From: Bacteroidales bacterium UBA1205
GTDB taxonomy: Bacteria; Bacteroidota; Bacteroidia; Bacteroidales; WCHB1-69
Length of the DNA stretch: 17,527 nucleotides
Direction of reading: 5' to 3'
Assembly: GCA_002309615.1 (NCBI GenBank)
Contig: DBXT01000011.1
Location: 1-17,527, forward strand
How positions within the stretch are numbered: position 1 is the stretch's first letter; each line of letters begins with the position of its first letter. The notes under the pieces were generated by a model. The model ran no database searches, was not told the DNA's origin, and saw only the letters and a program-made list of their open reading frames with translations. Shown here in pieces: positions 6,584 to 14,065 of this stretch. A program made the position numbers and the translations under genes.

Positions 6584-8047
6584 TTATCCTTTTTTTACCG
6601 GTTCGCTTGTAAGGCCTATTCCTAATTTTTTGAATATTTTTTGGTCTACCTCACTTAACATCACGGTAGTATGTATTTGGCATCCTTTGAGTAAAGGAAG
6701 ACAAGACAATGCTTTTTTACAGTTCGGGTCGTGCAAACTGAGTATAGACAAGGCCACCAGCACTTCATCGGTATGCAATCGGGGGTTGTTCCCGTGCAGA
6801 TACGTAACCTTGGTTTGTTGTATAGGTTCTATCATGTTTTGGGGGATGAGTTTGAGATTGTGGTCTATGCCGGCCAAATGTTTGGTGGCATTGAGCAGTA
6901 AAGCCGCACTGGGACCTAACAATTCACTTGTTTTGGCGGTGATGATGGTGCCGTCGTTTAGTTCTATTGCCGCAGCATGAACACCTGTTTGCTCTTGTTT
7001 TTCTTTTGCTGCAAGAGTGGTCTTACGGTCATCGGTGCTGATTTTTGCCTGTTTCATCAGCAAAGCTATCTTGTTGATTTCGTTTTCGGTGGATTTTCCG
7101 TCGGCAAAATTGCACAGGGAAGTATAGTACCTGCGGATAATTTCATCGTTAGAGGCTTTACAGCATACAGCATCGTCAGATATGCAGAATCCTGCCATGT
7201 TCACACCCATGTCGGTAGGCGATTTGTATGGATTTTTACCGTATATGCCTTCAAAAATAGCGTTGAGAACGGGAAAAATTTCTATGTCACGATTATAGTT
7301 GACGGTGGTTTTCCCGTATGCTTCCAAATGGAAGGGGTCTATCATATTGATATCGTTAAGGTCTGCGGTGGCAGCTTCGTAAGCTAAATTGATGGGGTGT
7401 TTTAACGGTATGCTCCAAATGGGGAATGTTTCAAATTTTGCGTAACCGGCTTTTATCCCTCGTTGGTGGTCATGATAAAGTTGGCTGAGGCATACCGCCA
7501 TTTTTCCGCTACCCGGCCCGGGTGCCGTAATTACCACCAGCGGACGGGAAGTTGCTACATAGTCGTTTTTACCGAAGCCCTCTTCCGAATCAATGAGCTC
7601 CACATTGGTGGGGTAGCCTTCTATAGTGTAATGATAATATACTTTTATGCCCATACGCTCCAAGCGTTTTCTATATGCGCTGGCACTTGATTGACCGTTA
7701 AAATGAGTAATCACTACCGAGCCTACTACGAGTCCGCGGCTGATAAATACTTCACGCAGCCGAAGTACATCCACATCGTAGGTGATACCTAAATCTCCTC
7801 TGATTTTGTTTTTTTCTATATCTTTGGCACTTATCACAATGATAATTTCAGCATCGTCTTTGAGTTGCATGAGCATTTTAAGCTTGCTGTCGGGCTCAAA
7901 GCCGGGAAGCACCCTGCTGGCATGAAAGTCATCAAAAAGTTTTCCGCCGAATTCCAAATACAATTTATCCCCGAATTGGGAAATACGTTCCTTAATATGT
8001 TCTGATTGTATCTTCAGATACTTTTCGTTGTTAAAACCTATCTTCAT
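6584..8047 (-). CDS. DUF1846 domain-containing protein
   Basis: This 487-residue protein matches the DUF1846 family in length and sequence. The family is widespread and of unknown biochemical role. A P-loop-like stretch APGPGSGK (about 175-182), following RPLVVITAPG, suggests nucleotide or phosphate binding, and the C-terminal part is mixed alpha/beta. The ATG at 8045-8047 (MKIGFNNEKY) is chosen; an in-frame TTG at 8051-8053 would add two residues and is less likely. A -7 box TAacTTTG lies 20 nt upstream at 8068-8075. The gene stands alone: it converges with the RHS array over a terminator and diverges from the TonB-dependent receptor. The family call is firm, but the function is unknown. Confidence 0.88.
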   Translation of the reverse strand: MKIGFNNEKYLKIQSEHIKERISQFGDKLYLEFGGKLFDDFHASRVLPGFEPDSKLKMLMQLKDDAEIIIVISAKDIEKNKIRGDLGITYDVDVLRLREVFISRGLVVGSVVITHFNGQSSASAYRKRLERMGIKVYYHYTIEGYPTNVELIDSEEGFGKNDYVATSRPLVVITAPGPGSGKMAVCLSQLYHDHQRGIKAGYAKFETFPIWSIPLKHPINLAYEAATADLNDINMIDPFHLEAYGKTTVNYNRDIEIFPVLNAIFEGIYGKNPYKSPTDMGVNMAGFCISDDAVCCKASNDEIIRRYYTSLCNFADGKSTENEINKIALLMKQAKISTDDRKTTLAAKEKQEQTGVHAAAIELNDGTIITAKTSELLGPSAALLLNATKHLAGIDHNLKLIPQNMIEPIQQTKVTYLHGNNPRLHTDEVLVALSILSLHDPNCKKALSCLPLLKGCQIHTTVMLSEVDQKIFKKLGIGLTSEPVKKG

Positions 8048-8067
8048 TTTCAAAAAAAAATAAAAGA

Positions 8068-8075
8068 CAAAGTTA
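8068..8075 (-). promoter_or_regulatory. -7 promoter box of the DUF1846 gene
   Basis: Read on the minus strand the box is TAacTTTG, 20 nt before the ATG at 8047. No clear -33 TTG is seen upstream in this A/T-tract sequence. Confidence 0.45.
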
Positions 8076-8166
8076 ACATTTTTTTTTGAGTTCTATTTCT
8101 AAAAAATAAAAAAAATGATATGCCGGATTTGATTTTTTTCCGGAAAAATATGTCGATAATAAAAAA

Positions 8167-8189
8167 ACATATCACATTCTTTGATATGT
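8167..8189. repeat. Inverted repeat ACATATCA/TGATATGT
   Basis: Eight-base arms at 8167-8174 and 8182-8189 are separated by 7 nt. The left arm can also pair with ATATGT at 8148-8153, giving alternative hairpins. It lies about 100 nt upstream of the receptor promoter box. Confidence 0.55.
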
Positions 8190-8209
8190 CAAATGCTTCA
8201 AACAAAATA

Positions 8210-8228
8210 ATGTTTTATTATAAAACAT
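8210..8228. repeat. Inverted repeat ATGTTTTA/TAAAACAT
   Basis: Eight-base arms (8210-8217 and 8221-8228) surround TTA. It lies 57 nt upstream of the receptor -7 box. An operator is possible; as a terminator it would be weak because the stem is almost all A/T. Confidence 0.5.
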
Positions 8229-8284
8229 AATATCCGCATGAAAATAGGCTGATACTTCAATGCCGATTATTGAAATAAAAGTGT

Positions 8285-8292
8285 TATCTTTG
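8285..8292 (+). promoter_or_regulatory. -7 promoter box of the TonB-dependent receptor operon
   Basis: TAtcTTTG in the context GTGTTAtcTTTGCA closely matches the other boxes in the window. It lies 46 nt upstream of the preferred ATG at 8339. No -33 TTG is seen at standard spacing. Confidence 0.6.
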
Positions 8293-8338
8293 CATACTTT
8301 ATATAATGCTTTCGGTTATGCAGGCATACATCAACAGA

Positions 8339-10699
8339 ATGAAACGATATATAGGAATAATAATATGTTTTTGCTGGTGCGGATTATCACTTGCACAAGA
8401 GGGGATAGTGCGGGGCAGCGTATATGATGCCGGCACGGGCGAGCCTGTCTCCTTTGCATCGGTATTGTTGTATGGTACCGATAAGGGGGGCATTACCGAT
8501 GATAATGGTTATTTTTCCATCAATAAAGTGGCATACGGAACATATAGCATGCGTATTTCTTGCATAGGTTATGATTCCTTGTTGGTAACATGCGAAGTAT
8601 CGGGGAAAGATGCTGCAGTGAAAAAATATTATCTTACCAAAAAAGCCGTACAACTCGGGGAAGTTGAGGTAACGGCAGAGAAAATGATGTCTCAAACCGA
8701 AACGCGAGTGTCGGTAACACATATCACCACCAAAAAAATCACGTCACTTCCCTCTGTGGGCGGTATGCCGGATTTGGCTCAATACTTACAAGTGCTGCCC
8801 GGAGTGGTGTTTACCGGAGATCAAGGCGGACAGCTGTATTTACGCGGTGGCACTCCCATACAGAATAAAATATTGTTAGACGGCATGATGTTGTACAATC
8901 CTTTTCATTCCATCGGCATGTTTTCGGTGTTTGATGTGGATATATTGAAAGGGGCGGAAGTTTATACTGCCGGTTTCGGAGCAGAATACGGCGGCAGAAC
9001 TTCATCGGTAATAGATGTTAAAATACGAGACGGTAATCAAAAACGAGTGGGCGGAAAATTTGACCTTAACACTTTCGGAGCTAAAATAATGGTGGAAGGT
9101 CCGTTGTATAATGCCGCAAAATCCAAGTCGAAAAAAACAGCCGCCTCCATTGCATCCGATACCTTGGAAAAAGCCATACAACAATCCGATAAAATACATG
9201 CACAGCAGGAAAATTCCACTGCTGTTACTTTTTTGCTATCGCTGAAAGGTTCGTATTTGTCCAAAACTTCACAATGGCTGTATCCGTATGCCAACAAAGA
9301 AACAGGCGGTTTGCCATATGATTTTTTGGATGGCTACGGAAAAATTTCTCTTTTGGCCGCCGGCGGCAGTCGTGTCAGTTTGTTCGGTTTTAGTTTCAAC
9401 GATAGGGTAAAGTATCCTAATGTGGCATCTTATCATTGGAAATCTTACGGAGGGGGCTTGTCGTTTGTATTGTTGCCCCGTAGTGCTAATATGTTAATGA
9501 ACGGTACGGTGGCGTATTCTTCTTATGACATGAAATTGCAAGAGCCGGAGATGGTTTCTCCTAAGAATAGTAAAATTAACGCCTTGGATTTCCGTATGAA
9601 TTTTTCCTATCTTATGGGAAAAAGTACCTTGACTTATGGCTTGGAATTAACCGCCTCATGGATAGATTATAATTTTACCAGCGTCTACAATTGGAAAATA
9701 CAGGAAAAAACTTTCAACAGCGAAGCTGCGGCTTTTGTCAAATACAAGTGGGTGTTGGCTCATGATAAATTGATATTGGAACCCAGTTTCCGTTTGCACA
9801 TTTATGCTTCCCAGTCGGCGGTGTCTCCGGAGCCTCGGTTGGCTCTTAAATACAATATAACCAAAGATATACGTTTGAAACTTGCTGCCGGCTTATACAC
9901 CCAGAATATCATGAGTGTATCCTCGGACAGAGATGTAGTGAATTTGTTTTACGGCTTTATTACCGTTCCTGAAGATGTAGCCGATACGCTAAATGGTAGA
10001 AAGGTGAGAAACAGCCTACAGAAAGGTCAGCACGTGGTGTTGGGATGGGAGTTCGATTTAATACCCTATACCCTTATCAATATAGAAGGCTATTTTAAGA
10101 ATTTTTCCCAACTTACCAATATCAATCGTTATAAAGTGTTTTCAAACGATGATGACTATTTGTTGGAAACAGGCAAAGCTTACGGAGGAGATGTATCTGT
10201 AAAATTTGACCATAAAGGATGGTATGTCAATGTGGTGTATTCCCTCAATTTTGTCACCCGTAACGACGGCACCATGGTGTATCGCACCATTTTTGACCGT
10301 CGGCATAACGTTAATCTCACCTTGTCGTATTCGTGGGGCAGGCGTAAAAACTGGACTTTTGACTTACGATGGAATTACGGGTCGGGTTTCCCGTTTACCA
10401 AAACCAAGGGCTTGTATCCCGATATAGCCTATGTGGATATTACAGGTGACTATATTCATGCTAACGAAGGCTTGGGAATAGCTTTGGATAGTCTTAACGG
10501 AGGACAATTGCCGGATTATCATCGTTTGGATATATCACTAAAACGAAAATTTTATATATCAGAAACTTGCAATATGGACTTGGGCATAGGCGTATCGAAT
10601 GTTTACAACTATGCCAACGTGTTTTATGTAAATAGAAATAACGATATTATCTATCAATTACCCATATTGTGGAGTTTGAGTTATAGCGTTACTTTTTAA
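8339..10699 (+). CDS. TonB-dependent outer membrane receptor with N-terminal carboxypeptidase-regulatory-like domain
   Basis: The ATG at 8339 is preferred because it starts a clean signal peptide, MKRYIGIIICFCWCGLSLAQ, with cleavage near AQ/EG. The frame is open back to an ATG at 8306, which would put 11 extra residues in front. The mature protein begins with a carboxypeptidase-regulatory-like beta-sandwich (VRGSVYDAGTGEPVSFASV, ITDDNGYFSI, ISCIGYDSL). A TonB plug domain follows (LPGVVFTGDQGGQLYLRGG, KILLDGMMLYNPFHS, ILKGAEVYTAGFGAEYGGR), then a beta-barrel ending in YSVTF with a terminal Phe, the usual sorting signal. At 786 residues it is at the small end for Bacteroidota receptors. No susD-like gene is adjacent, so it is not an ordinary polysaccharide locus, and the substrate is unknown. 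It probably shares a transcript with tcdA, 2 nt downstream. Confidence 0.92.
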   Translation: MKRYIGIIICFCWCGLSLAQEGIVRGSVYDAGTGEPVSFASVLLYGTDKGGITDDNGYFSINKVAYGTYSMRISCIGYDSLLVTCEVSGKDAAVKKYYLTKKAVQLGEVEVTAEKMMSQTETRVSVTHITTKKITSLPSVGGMPDLAQYLQVLPGVVFTGDQGGQLYLRGGTPIQNKILLDGMMLYNPFHSIGMFSVFDVDILKGAEVYTAGFGAEYGGRTSSVIDVKIRDGNQKRVGGKFDLNTFGAKIMVEGPLYNAAKSKSKKTAASIASDTLEKAIQQSDKIHAQQENSTAVTFLLSLKGSYLSKTSQWLYPYANKETGGLPYDFLDGYGKISLLAAGGSRVSLFGFSFNDRVKYPNVASYHWKSYGGGLSFVLLPRSANMLMNGTVAYSSYDMKLQEPEMVSPKNSKINALDFRMNFSYLMGKSTLTYGLELTASWIDYNFTSVYNWKIQEKTFNSEAAAFVKYKWVLAHDKLILEPSFRLHIYASQSAVSPEPRLALKYNITKDIRLKLAAGLYTQNIMSVSSDRDVVNLFYGFITVPEDVADTLNGRKVRNSLQKGQHVVLGWEFDLIPYTLINIEGYFKNFSQLTNINRYKVFSNDDDYLLETGKAYGGDVSVKFDHKGWYVNVVYSLNFVTRNDGTMVYRTIFDRRHNVNLTLSYSWGRRKNWTFDLRWNYGSGFPFTKTKGLYPDIAYVDITGDYIHANEGLGIALDSLNGGQLPDYHRLDISLKRKFYISETCNMDLGIGVSNVYNYANVFYVNRNNDIIYQLPILWSLSYSVTF

Positions 10700-10701
10700 C
10701 T

Positions 10702-11445
10702 ATGCAGGAAATATGGCAAAATCGCACCCGATTGCTATTGGGTGATACCGCAATAAATGTTTTAGGAAAAAAACATGTATTGGTAGCGGGCGTGGGAGGA
10801 GTAGGAGCCTATGCCGCAGAAATGGTGGTCAGGGCAGGAATAGGTGAGATAACCATTATTGACGGTGATACCATAGAAACAACAAACATCAATAGACAAT
10901 TGCCTGCATTAAATTCCACCATAGGAAAAAGCAAAGTAGAGGTGCTGGAACAACGCTTTAAAGATATCAATCCTGCATTGGAGGTGCATGCCATACATGA
11001 GTTTCTTAATCCGGAGAACATTGAGCAGGTGTTTTTGCAATCCCGTTATGATTATATGATAGATGCTATAGACAGCATAAGTCCTAAATGTATGTTGTTA
11101 GCCGCCGCTCTTGCTCATCGGGTGCCGGTGGTGAGCGCTATGGGGGCTGGTGGCAAAACCGATGTTTCCCGAATTCAGGTAGCCGATATCTCCAAAACGT
11201 ATCAATGTCCTTTAGCTGCAAGCATCCGCAGGCGTTTGCGTAAAATGGGAATAGAAAAAAATATCAAAGCTGTGTTTTCTTCAGAAGTGAGTCGCGGTAG
11301 CGTAATAGAAAATAATGCTATTGATTATAAACGTTCCGCCTTGGGAACCATCTCTTATCTACCTGCTGCCTTTGGCTGCTGGTGCGCCAATGTGTGTATT
11401 ATGGATATGGTAAATGCGTCTAAAGAGAGTAGCAGGGAAGTGTGA
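10702..11445 (+). CDS. tcdA: tRNA threonylcarbamoyladenosine dehydratase (ThiF/E1 family)
   Basis: This 247-residue enzyme is predicted to use ATP to cyclise t6A at position 37 of ANN-decoding tRNAs into cyclic t6A. It has the E1/ThiF Rossmann fold: VLVAGVGGVGAYAAE (nucleotide loop G30-G35), IIDGDTIETTNINRQ (Asp and Arg for ATP), and the Lys in STIGKSKVEV. The TcdA-type region MGAGGKTDVSRIQVADI and CPLAASIRRRLRKMGI separates it from ThiF, MoeB and HesA relatives. Length fits TcdA. It starts 2 nt after the TonB-dependent receptor stop, so it is probably cotranscribed. The pairing has no obvious functional link and may be positional only. Confidence 0.87.
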   Translation: MQEIWQNRTRLLLGDTAINVLGKKHVLVAGVGGVGAYAAEMVVRAGIGEITIIDGDTIETTNINRQLPALNSTIGKSKVEVLEQRFKDINPALEVHAIHEFLNPENIEQVFLQSRYDYMIDAIDSISPKCMLLAAALAHRVPVVSAMGAGGKTDVSRIQVADISKTYQCPLAASIRRRLRKMGIEKNIKAVFSSEVSRGSVIENNAIDYKRSALGTISYLPAAFGCWCANVCIMDMVNASKESSREV

Positions 11446-11462
11446 ATTGTAAAAAAATATGA

Positions 11463-11470
11463 TACCTTTG
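11463..11470 (+). promoter_or_regulatory. -7 promoter box of the ABC exporter genes
   Basis: TAccTTTG lies 34 nt upstream of the ATG at 11505 and just after the tcdA stop. A TTG at 11447 is only 13 nt away, too close for a normal -33 element. Confidence 0.5.
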
Positions 11471-11504
11471 CATATTATAATAAATAAAAGTGAACAGCAG
11501 AGCA

Positions 11505-12245
11505 ATGGAAGTATCGGAAAATAGTATAGAAGTGCACGAACTCACCCGCACTTTCGGTGATTTTACCGCTGTTGACCATTTGTCTTTCAATGTAAAAAAA
11601 GGCGAAATTTTCGGTTTTTTAGGAGCCAACGGTGCAGGTAAAACTACGGCAATACGTATGTTGTGCGGCTTGCTTATGCCTACTTCCGGTAATGCCACAG
11701 TAGTGGGGTACGATGTGGTTACGCAAAACAAAGAGATAAAACGTCACATAGGATATATGAGTCAAAAATTTTCCTTGTATGAAGATTTGACGGTGATGGA
11801 GAATATGGAATTGTTTGGAACTATTTACGGAATGAAACGTAAAGAGTTGAAATTGCGTATGCTGAATATTGTCGCTCGTTTGCAAATGCGGGATTATGCT
11901 CAAACAAGAGTATCGGCTCTTCCGTTGGGCAGAAGACAAAAATTAGCCTTTGCCACCGCCATATTACATAATCCGCAAGTGATATTTTTGGATGAACCCA
12001 CAAGCGGTGTGGATCCTTTGGTGAGAAGAGAATTTTGGAACATGATATACGAAACGGCAGCCCAAGGAGTTTCTATATTGGTAACCACCCATTATATGGA
12101 TGAGGCGGAATATTGTAACCGTTTGTGCATTATGGTAAACGGAGAAATTAAAATTATCGGCAACCCTACTGATTTAAAACATGAAACCAATTCTGAATCA
12201 ATGGATGAAGTGTTTCATAAAATAGTAAACCGTCATGCAAGGTAA
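11505..12245 (+). CDS. ABC-2 type exporter ATP-binding protein (YbhF-like)
   Basis: This 246-residue ATPase energises the membrane partner encoded 5 nt downstream. All ABC motifs are visible: Walker A GANGAGKT (40-47), Q-loop Q87 in YMSQKFSLYEDL, a signature region LPLGRRQKLAFA (from 139), Walker B VIFLDEP (from 159) with TSGVD, and H-loop H196 in TTHYMDEAEYC. The signature lacks the classical LSGG, but LPLG-type signatures followed by GVDP are typical of the YbhF subfamily, so this is not a defect. ATG 11505 is chosen; an in-frame GTG at 11490 would add five residues. YbhF relatives usually work with two permeases and a HlyD-like fusion protein. Only one permease is present here and no fusion protein is adjacent. 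The substrate is unknown; drug or toxic-compound export is usual for the family. Confidence 0.9.
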   Translation: MEVSENSIEVHELTRTFGDFTAVDHLSFNVKKGEIFGFLGANGAGKTTAIRMLCGLLMPTSGNATVVGYDVVTQNKEIKRHIGYMSQKFSLYEDLTVMENMELFGTIYGMKRKELKLRMLNIVARLQMRDYAQTRVSALPLGRRQKLAFATAILHNPQVIFLDEPTSGVDPLVRREFWNMIYETAAQGVSILVTTHYMDEAEYCNRLCIMVNGEIKIIGNPTDLKHETNSESMDEVFHKIVNRHAR

Positions 12246-12250
12246 GCAAT

Positions 12251-13354
12251 ATGAAAAGTTTTAAAGCGATATTATTAAAAGAATGCAGGCATATATTCAG
12301 GGATTTCAAAACCCTTATGTTCGTATTGCTAATGCCGGTGGTGTTGGTGCTGATATTCGGCTATACTATCAAAAATGAAATTAACAATGTCAATGTGGCT
12401 GTGTTGGATTATGCACAATCAACCACCAGCAGACAAATAATAGAGGATTTATCGGGTTCGGATTATTTTTGTATTAAACAATATGTAGAAGATGAGCATC
12501 AAATAGAAAAGGTGTTCCGACGCTATAATGTTCGCATGGTGATAGTGTTTCCCAAGGATTTTGAATATCAAATAGGTAAAAATAAGCAGGCGGATATACA
12601 GTTTATATTGGATGCTTCCGATTTAAATGTTGCCACCACTTTGGAAAACTATACCACAGAAGTGATATCCAATTCCTTACGGAAATTATCTTCTTTGCAA
12701 GCACCACCGGCAATAGATGTAAGAGTGAAAATGCAATACAATCCGCAATTGGAAAGTGCGTATATGTTCATTCCGGGTAATATAGCCTTGATAATGATAT
12801 TGATTACCACCTTGATGACCTCTATAGCCATATCCCAAGAGCGGGAAACGGGCACGTGGCGTATGATGGCAATCACACCGTCCAATCAATTGGTATTGGT
12901 GTTGGGAAAAATCATACCCTATATGTGTATATCCATGTTTTGTACTGCTTTGGTGGTGGTTTTGGGTATAGTAATTTTCGGAATGCCCATGCGGGGAAGT
13001 GTGGCATTGTTGATATTACTTTGTTTTTTGTTCATGCTGACGGCTTGTTCGTTGGGAGTGCTTATATCGGTGCTTGCTCATACCCAGCAAGTGGCTATGC
13101 TCTCTTGTCTTTTAGGATTTTTCTTGCCTACATTGTTGCTTTCCGATTTTCTTTTTCCCATAGAAAACATGCCGGTTCCGCTCCAAATAGCATCGCATTT
13201 AGTGCCGGCAAAATGGTTCATTGTCGCTTTGAGAGATATCATGGTAAAAGGGGCGGGCTTGGAATTATTATGGCTTCCGGTGGTGATAATGTTAGGGCTT
13301 ACATTGTTTTTGTTGACAGTAAGTATCTTGAAATTGAACCGTAAAATGGTGTAG
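12251..13354 (+). CDS. ABC-2 type transporter permease (YbhS/YbhR-like)
   Basis: This 367-residue membrane protein is the permease for the ATPase 5 nt upstream. The layout is typical of ABC2_membrane_3 proteins. There is one transmembrane helix near 21-41 (FVLLMPVVLVLIFGYTI) and then a large non-cytoplasmic domain up to about 170 (NVAVLDYAQSTTSRQIIEDL). Five more helices follow at roughly 177-200, 218-245, 250-275, 278-300 and 340-362. The conserved segment ISQERETGTWRMMAITPSN follows the second helix, as in YbhS/YhhJ relatives. The stop is 2 nt from the stop of the converging rnc gene, with no clear terminator between, so the two transcripts probably overlap. Substrate unknown. Confidence 0.9.
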   Translation: MKSFKAILLKECRHIFRDFKTLMFVLLMPVVLVLIFGYTIKNEINNVNVAVLDYAQSTTSRQIIEDLSGSDYFCIKQYVEDEHQIEKVFRRYNVRMVIVFPKDFEYQIGKNKQADIQFILDASDLNVATTLENYTTEVISNSLRKLSSLQAPPAIDVRVKMQYNPQLESAYMFIPGNIALIMILITTLMTSIAISQERETGTWRMMAITPSNQLVLVLGKIIPYMCISMFCTALVVVLGIVIFGMPMRGSVALLILLCFLFMLTACSLGVLISVLAHTQQVAMLSCLLGFFLPTLLLSDFLFPIENMPVPLQIASHLVPAKWFIVALRDIMVKGAGLELLWLPVVIMLGLTLFLLTVSILKLNRKMV

Positions 13355-13356
13355 GC

Positions 13357-14058
13357 TTATATACCGAAATGCTCACAGGCAGCCATAGCTGCATTTTGTT
13401 GTGCACTTTTGATATTGTGGTCGCAGCCTTCGGCTATAAATTGGTCGTTGAGGAAAACATATACCACATATTCTTTTCGTCCGTATGCAACAGTTTCTTC
13501 TTTTACGGTTTTATATTCCAATGTTTGTTTATATTTTTGGGCATATTGTAGCAATTTGCCTTTATAATTATTGTCTTCTTTTTCTATGGCGTCCAAATCC
13601 ACGTATAAGTCAAAAATTCGGTTGAGAACAATTTTTTTTGTTTTGTCATAACCTTTGTCTATAAATATAGCTCCCACAAAGGCTTCGAAAGTGTTGCCTG
13701 AAACGGAAGAAGGCATATGCTCGCTATTGCCGTTGTATATTACAAATTTGTTTAACCCTATTTTGCTTCCTAAACGATTGAGATGGTCTCTGCTTACCAA
13801 TTTAGACCGCATATTGGTGAGAAAACCTTCTTGTGCATGAGGATATTTTTTGAACAAAAAATCGGCTATAATGGTACTCAATACGGCATCACCCAAATAT
13901 TCCAATCGTTCGTTGTTTAGTTCTGTTAATTTGGAATCATGTGGATGATAAGAGCGATGAACAAATGCTTGTTCGTAGATGTTGAGATGGGTAACGTGGT
14001 AGCCGAGTATGTTTTTGAGATATCGAGATAATTCTTTGTTTTTACTCCATCCGAACAT
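13357..14058 (-). CDS. rnc: Ribonuclease III
   Basis: This 233-residue endonuclease cuts double-stranded RNA in rRNA and mRNA processing. The RNase III domain carries NNERLEYLGDAVL (E50 and D57 correspond to E38 and D45 of the E. coli enzyme) and GNTFEAFVGAIFIDKGY (E125 corresponds to E117). The position matching E. coli D114 is Asn122. A double-stranded-RNA-binding domain fills the C-terminus (NYKGKLLQYAQKYKQ, SAQQNAAMAACEHFGI). It is last in the acpP-fabF-rnc operon, with a 7-nt gap after fabF, an order common in Bacteroidota. Its stop nearly abuts that of the converging ABC permease. Confidence 0.93.
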   Translation of the reverse strand: MFGWSKNKELSRYLKNILGYHVTHLNIYEQAFVHRSYHPHDSKLTELNNERLEYLGDAVLSTIIADFLFKKYPHAQEGFLTNMRSKLVSRDHLNRLGSKIGLNKFVIYNGNSEHMPSSVSGNTFEAFVGAIFIDKGYDKTKKIVLNRIFDLYVDLDAIEKEDNNYKGKLLQYAQKYKQTLEYKTVKEETVAYGRKEYVVYVFLNDQFIAEGCDHNIKSAQQNAAMAACEHFGI

Positions 14059-14065
14059 ACTTTAT

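Larger units (their letters stand above)
8048..8338. other. AT-rich divergent intergenic region with inverted repeats
   Basis: This gap between the DUF1846 gene (-) and the TonB-dependent receptor (+) has no coding sequence I can support. It holds a promoter box for each gene. It also holds inverted repeats: CCGGA/TCCGG arms (8123-8127 and 8139-8143), ACATATCA/TGATATGT (8167-8174 and 8182-8189), and ATGTTTTA/TAAAACAT (8210-8217 and 8221-8228). The heptamer ATATGTC occurs twice (8148 and 8184). These could be operator sites or hairpins. Confidence 0.55.

Noticed and set aside
6630..7690. Plus-strand open frames of 116, 136 and 75 codons opposite the DUF1846 gene
   Set aside because: They lie entirely within a well-supported minus-strand gene and show no domain, promoter or composition of their own.
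8051..8053. TTG start for the DUF1846 gene
   Set aside because: An ATG two codons downstream gives a normal start, and TTG offers no better spacing or signal.
12856..13344. 162-codon plus-strand open frame inside the ABC permease gene
   Set aside because: It is a shifted-frame shadow of the permease; its Gly/Tyr/His-rich sequence follows from the permease codons.
13379..13392. GCAGC/GCTGC hairpin followed by ATTTTGTT, a possible terminator for the ABC permease transcript
   Set aside because: The stem is only 5 bp, the T-run is broken, and the bases are explained by the Ala-rich end of rnc on the other strand.
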